Below, in pieces: positions 57,876 through 59,361 of a stretch of 59,361 nucleotides of DNA. The translations under genes and the position numbers were made by a program. This DNA is from a virus, in IMG/VR virus record IMGVR_UViG_3300010391_000134, positions 1-59,361 of that record, one strand, 5' to 3'. The notes beneath the pieces are model-generated. The model was not told the DNA's origin, searched no databases, and was given only the letters and a program-made list of their open reading frames with translations. How positions within the stretch are numbered: the stretch's first letter is position 1; each line of letters begins with the position of its first letter.

Positions 57876-59361
57876 CTAGAATCGCCCGTTGCTCGATTGG
57901 CCGCCGCCGGTGAGGTTCCCCGGCACCGCCGGCAGCCCCCGCATCAACCCGTCCATCGTGATCCGGCCAATGCCCGGCAGACCGGCCGTGCTGTTGATCG
58001 ACGCCGACGCCGTCGGCGCCACGCAGAAAATCGTCCCAAAGCGCACGGCAACAAGCGGCGCCGCCGGGCCGTGGGAGCCGTCCGCCGTGACCGTGCTGCC
58101 TCCGCAGAAGCCGCCCGGGCACTCGGACTGCGCGGTGCAGCTCGCATTGGGATTGCTGCCGCCGAAGCACTGCAGCGCCGTCACGCCGTTGTCGGGATAG
58201 CACGAACGAAACGCAGAGGCGCTGCATGTCTCGCCGTACGGATCGCACTCGCTGTCGATCGTACAGGACGCGAAGGTCGCCGTCGGGCCGCAGAAGGTCT
58301 CGAACGGCCCGGCGAGGCACGTGCCCGTCGGGGTGGCGCATGCCCCGCCGGGGCACTCGGAGCTGACGACGCATAGAGTGCCAGCGTTGGCACCACTGAT
58401 ACAGCGATCGCTCCCGGATGGCGTGCAGATGTTATCGCTGCACTGATTCGGCCTGGTCTCCGCTCCCGGTATGCCACAGGCTGACGTGGGACACATCGAC
58501 GTTGCTCCCGCCGTTGGGCACGACGCACCAGCATTCGCACCGCTGAGACACCGGAGGCCGCCGCAGATAGTTCCACTCGTACAGTCCGCGTTGGTCGCGC
58601 ACGGTTCTCTCGCCGCGCTCGCACAGGTACTGCAAAAACATCGTGCCGTCCCGTAATTCAGGCTGGAGGGATCGGTACACAAGGGATTGGCCGTCGACAG
58701 CGTGCGCGTCTGATCGTGGGTCGCGAGCGTCATCGGCATGCGCATCGTCGCGATGAGCGCGTTCGCGAGCGGTGGACAATCCAAGGACACCGAGCCGAAC
58801 CAGCTGTTCGGATGCGTACCTTGCGTGTCGCAGGCGAGCGTGTCGCGTGCACCGCCGCTGCATGTCCCACCCTGCACGCCGTCGTTTCCAGCAACGTCCC
58901 CCACGCATTGCGGACAGGGCGCGCTGACGGTGAGGCCGTTATAGACACGCGCCGTGATGCTGCCCGTCAGCGTCGCGTCTGCGGTGTTGAGGTCCGCTGA
59001 TCCAATCAACGGCGGCTCGATGTTGACCGTCACACACGCTGGCACGCCGCCAGCCGAGAACGGCACCGGCGCGGAAAAGTACCAGGCACAGCGATCGCCA
59101 CTCGCGCAGAAGCTGTCCGAGGTGCAGCGCGTGGCGGGATTGGCAAAGCACCGTTGACTGTCGATTTGGCCAATCCCTGCATGGAGATTCGCGATCGGTC
59201 CTGAGAGCTCGCAGAGTCCGCAGGGCACTTGCGTCGTTGTAACGCAACTTCCGCCGAAGCATTCGCTGTCAACGGCGCACGACAGCCCCGCTGCCGGTGC
59301 CATGCAGGCATGGCAGCGATTCACCGTCATCGAAAGCGAGGCGTCGGACGGGATCGTGACC
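57876..59361 (-). CDS. Cysteine-rich secreted-type protein, 5' end cut by window edge
   Basis: The frame is open to the right edge. An internal ATG lies at 59330, but the codons before it (a PSDASLS stretch) read on as coding sequence, so the true start is probably outside. The visible about 495 residues are full of CxxC- and C-x5-C-type spacing with repeated units such as SECPGG and GGANAG. The C-terminal 70 residues form a distinct conserved-looking end (AGLPGIGRITMDG). I associate such repeats with secreted proteins of Deltaproteobacteria-related genomes. In this operon it would be a virion or surface component, or a cargo gene. Confidence 0.6.
   Translation of the reverse strand, partial: VTIPSDASLSMTVNRCHACMAPAAGLSCAVDSECFGGSCVTTTQVPCGLCELSGPIANLHAGIGQIDSQRCFANPATRCTSDSFCASGDRCAWYFSAPVPFSAGGVPACVTVNIEPPLIGSADLNTADATLTGSITARVYNGLTVSAPCPQCVGDVAGNDGVQGGTCSGGARDTLACDTQGTHPNSWFGSVSLDCPPLANALIATMRMPMTLATHDQTRTLSTANPLCTDPSSLNYGTARCFCSTCASAAREPCATNADCTSGTICGGLRCLSGANAGASCPTAGATSMCPTSACGIPGAETRPNQCSDNICTPSGSDRCISGANAGTLCVVSSECPGGACATPTGTCLAGPFETFCGPTATFASCTIDSECDPYGETCSASAFRSCYPDNGVTALQCFGGSNPNASCTAQSECPGGFCGGSTVTADGSHGPAAPLVAVRFGTIFCVAPTASASINSTAGLPGIGRITMDGLMRGLPAVPGNLTGGGQSSNGRF

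Overview
The window is most of the genome of a tailed double-stranded DNA phage with siphovirus-type morphogenesis genes. It is GC-rich and densely packed. Many genes overlap by 4 bases (ATGA or GTGA) or 1 base (TGATG), and GTG and TTG starts are common. I see no rRNA or tRNA genes, no CRISPR array, no integrase and no recognisable lysogeny repressor. Terminase and portal genes are also absent. Both ends cut through minus-strand genes, so those functions probably lie just outside the window, to the right of 59361 and/or to the left of 1. The host is unknown. The threonine-proline repeats and cysteine-rich secreted-type proteins in the virion operon resemble proteins I associate with Deltaproteobacteria-related lineages such as Binatota. 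That is a weak inference.

Layout. (1) 1-12006, minus strand: a leftward operon that begins with DNA-binding and replication genes (a 223-aa regulator-like protein, a double zinc-ribbon protein, a 308-aa phage/plasmid family protein, a replication-organiser-like protein and a G39P-like helicase loader). It then runs through a mosaic of tiny accessory genes, including lipoproteins, an HTH protein and zinc knuckles. Short direct repeats mark several gene junctions in this part. (2) 12007-12323: divergent control region. (3) 12324-30473, plus strand: small early/middle genes, then a RadC-type JAB protein, a parS-like site in a terminator gap, several single-TM proteins and a DUF932-type protein. 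A recombination block follows: YqaJ exonuclease, SPFH membrane protein, RecT annealase, SMC/RecF-like ATPase and RusA resolvase. (4) 30430-32540, minus strand: lysis cassette with a transglycosylase endolysin, small TM and coiled-coil proteins, and two lipoproteins. (5) 32571-59361, minus strand: virion operon. Read in transcription order from the right edge it holds a cysteine-rich protein, scaffold, major capsid protein, adaptor, head closure and neck proteins, a glycosyltransferase-methyltransferase-glycosyltransferase fusion, tail terminator, major tail protein, G/GT chaperones with a -1 frameshift, a 2608-aa tape measure, a secreted-type TP-repeat protein, a distal tail protein and a 1298-aa tail-tip protein.

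Most notable signals: the three-domain glycan enzyme sitting among head-tail joining genes; a chromosomal-type parS site in a phage with no recognisable ParB; an identical promoter/palindrome element at two distant loci (1250-1277 and 21954-21982); two secreted-type cysteine-rich proteins in the virion operon; an SPFH gene overlapping recT; a five-copy alternating heptamer cluster beside the lysis genes; and a gene whose start codon lies in a duplicated piece of its upstream neighbour.
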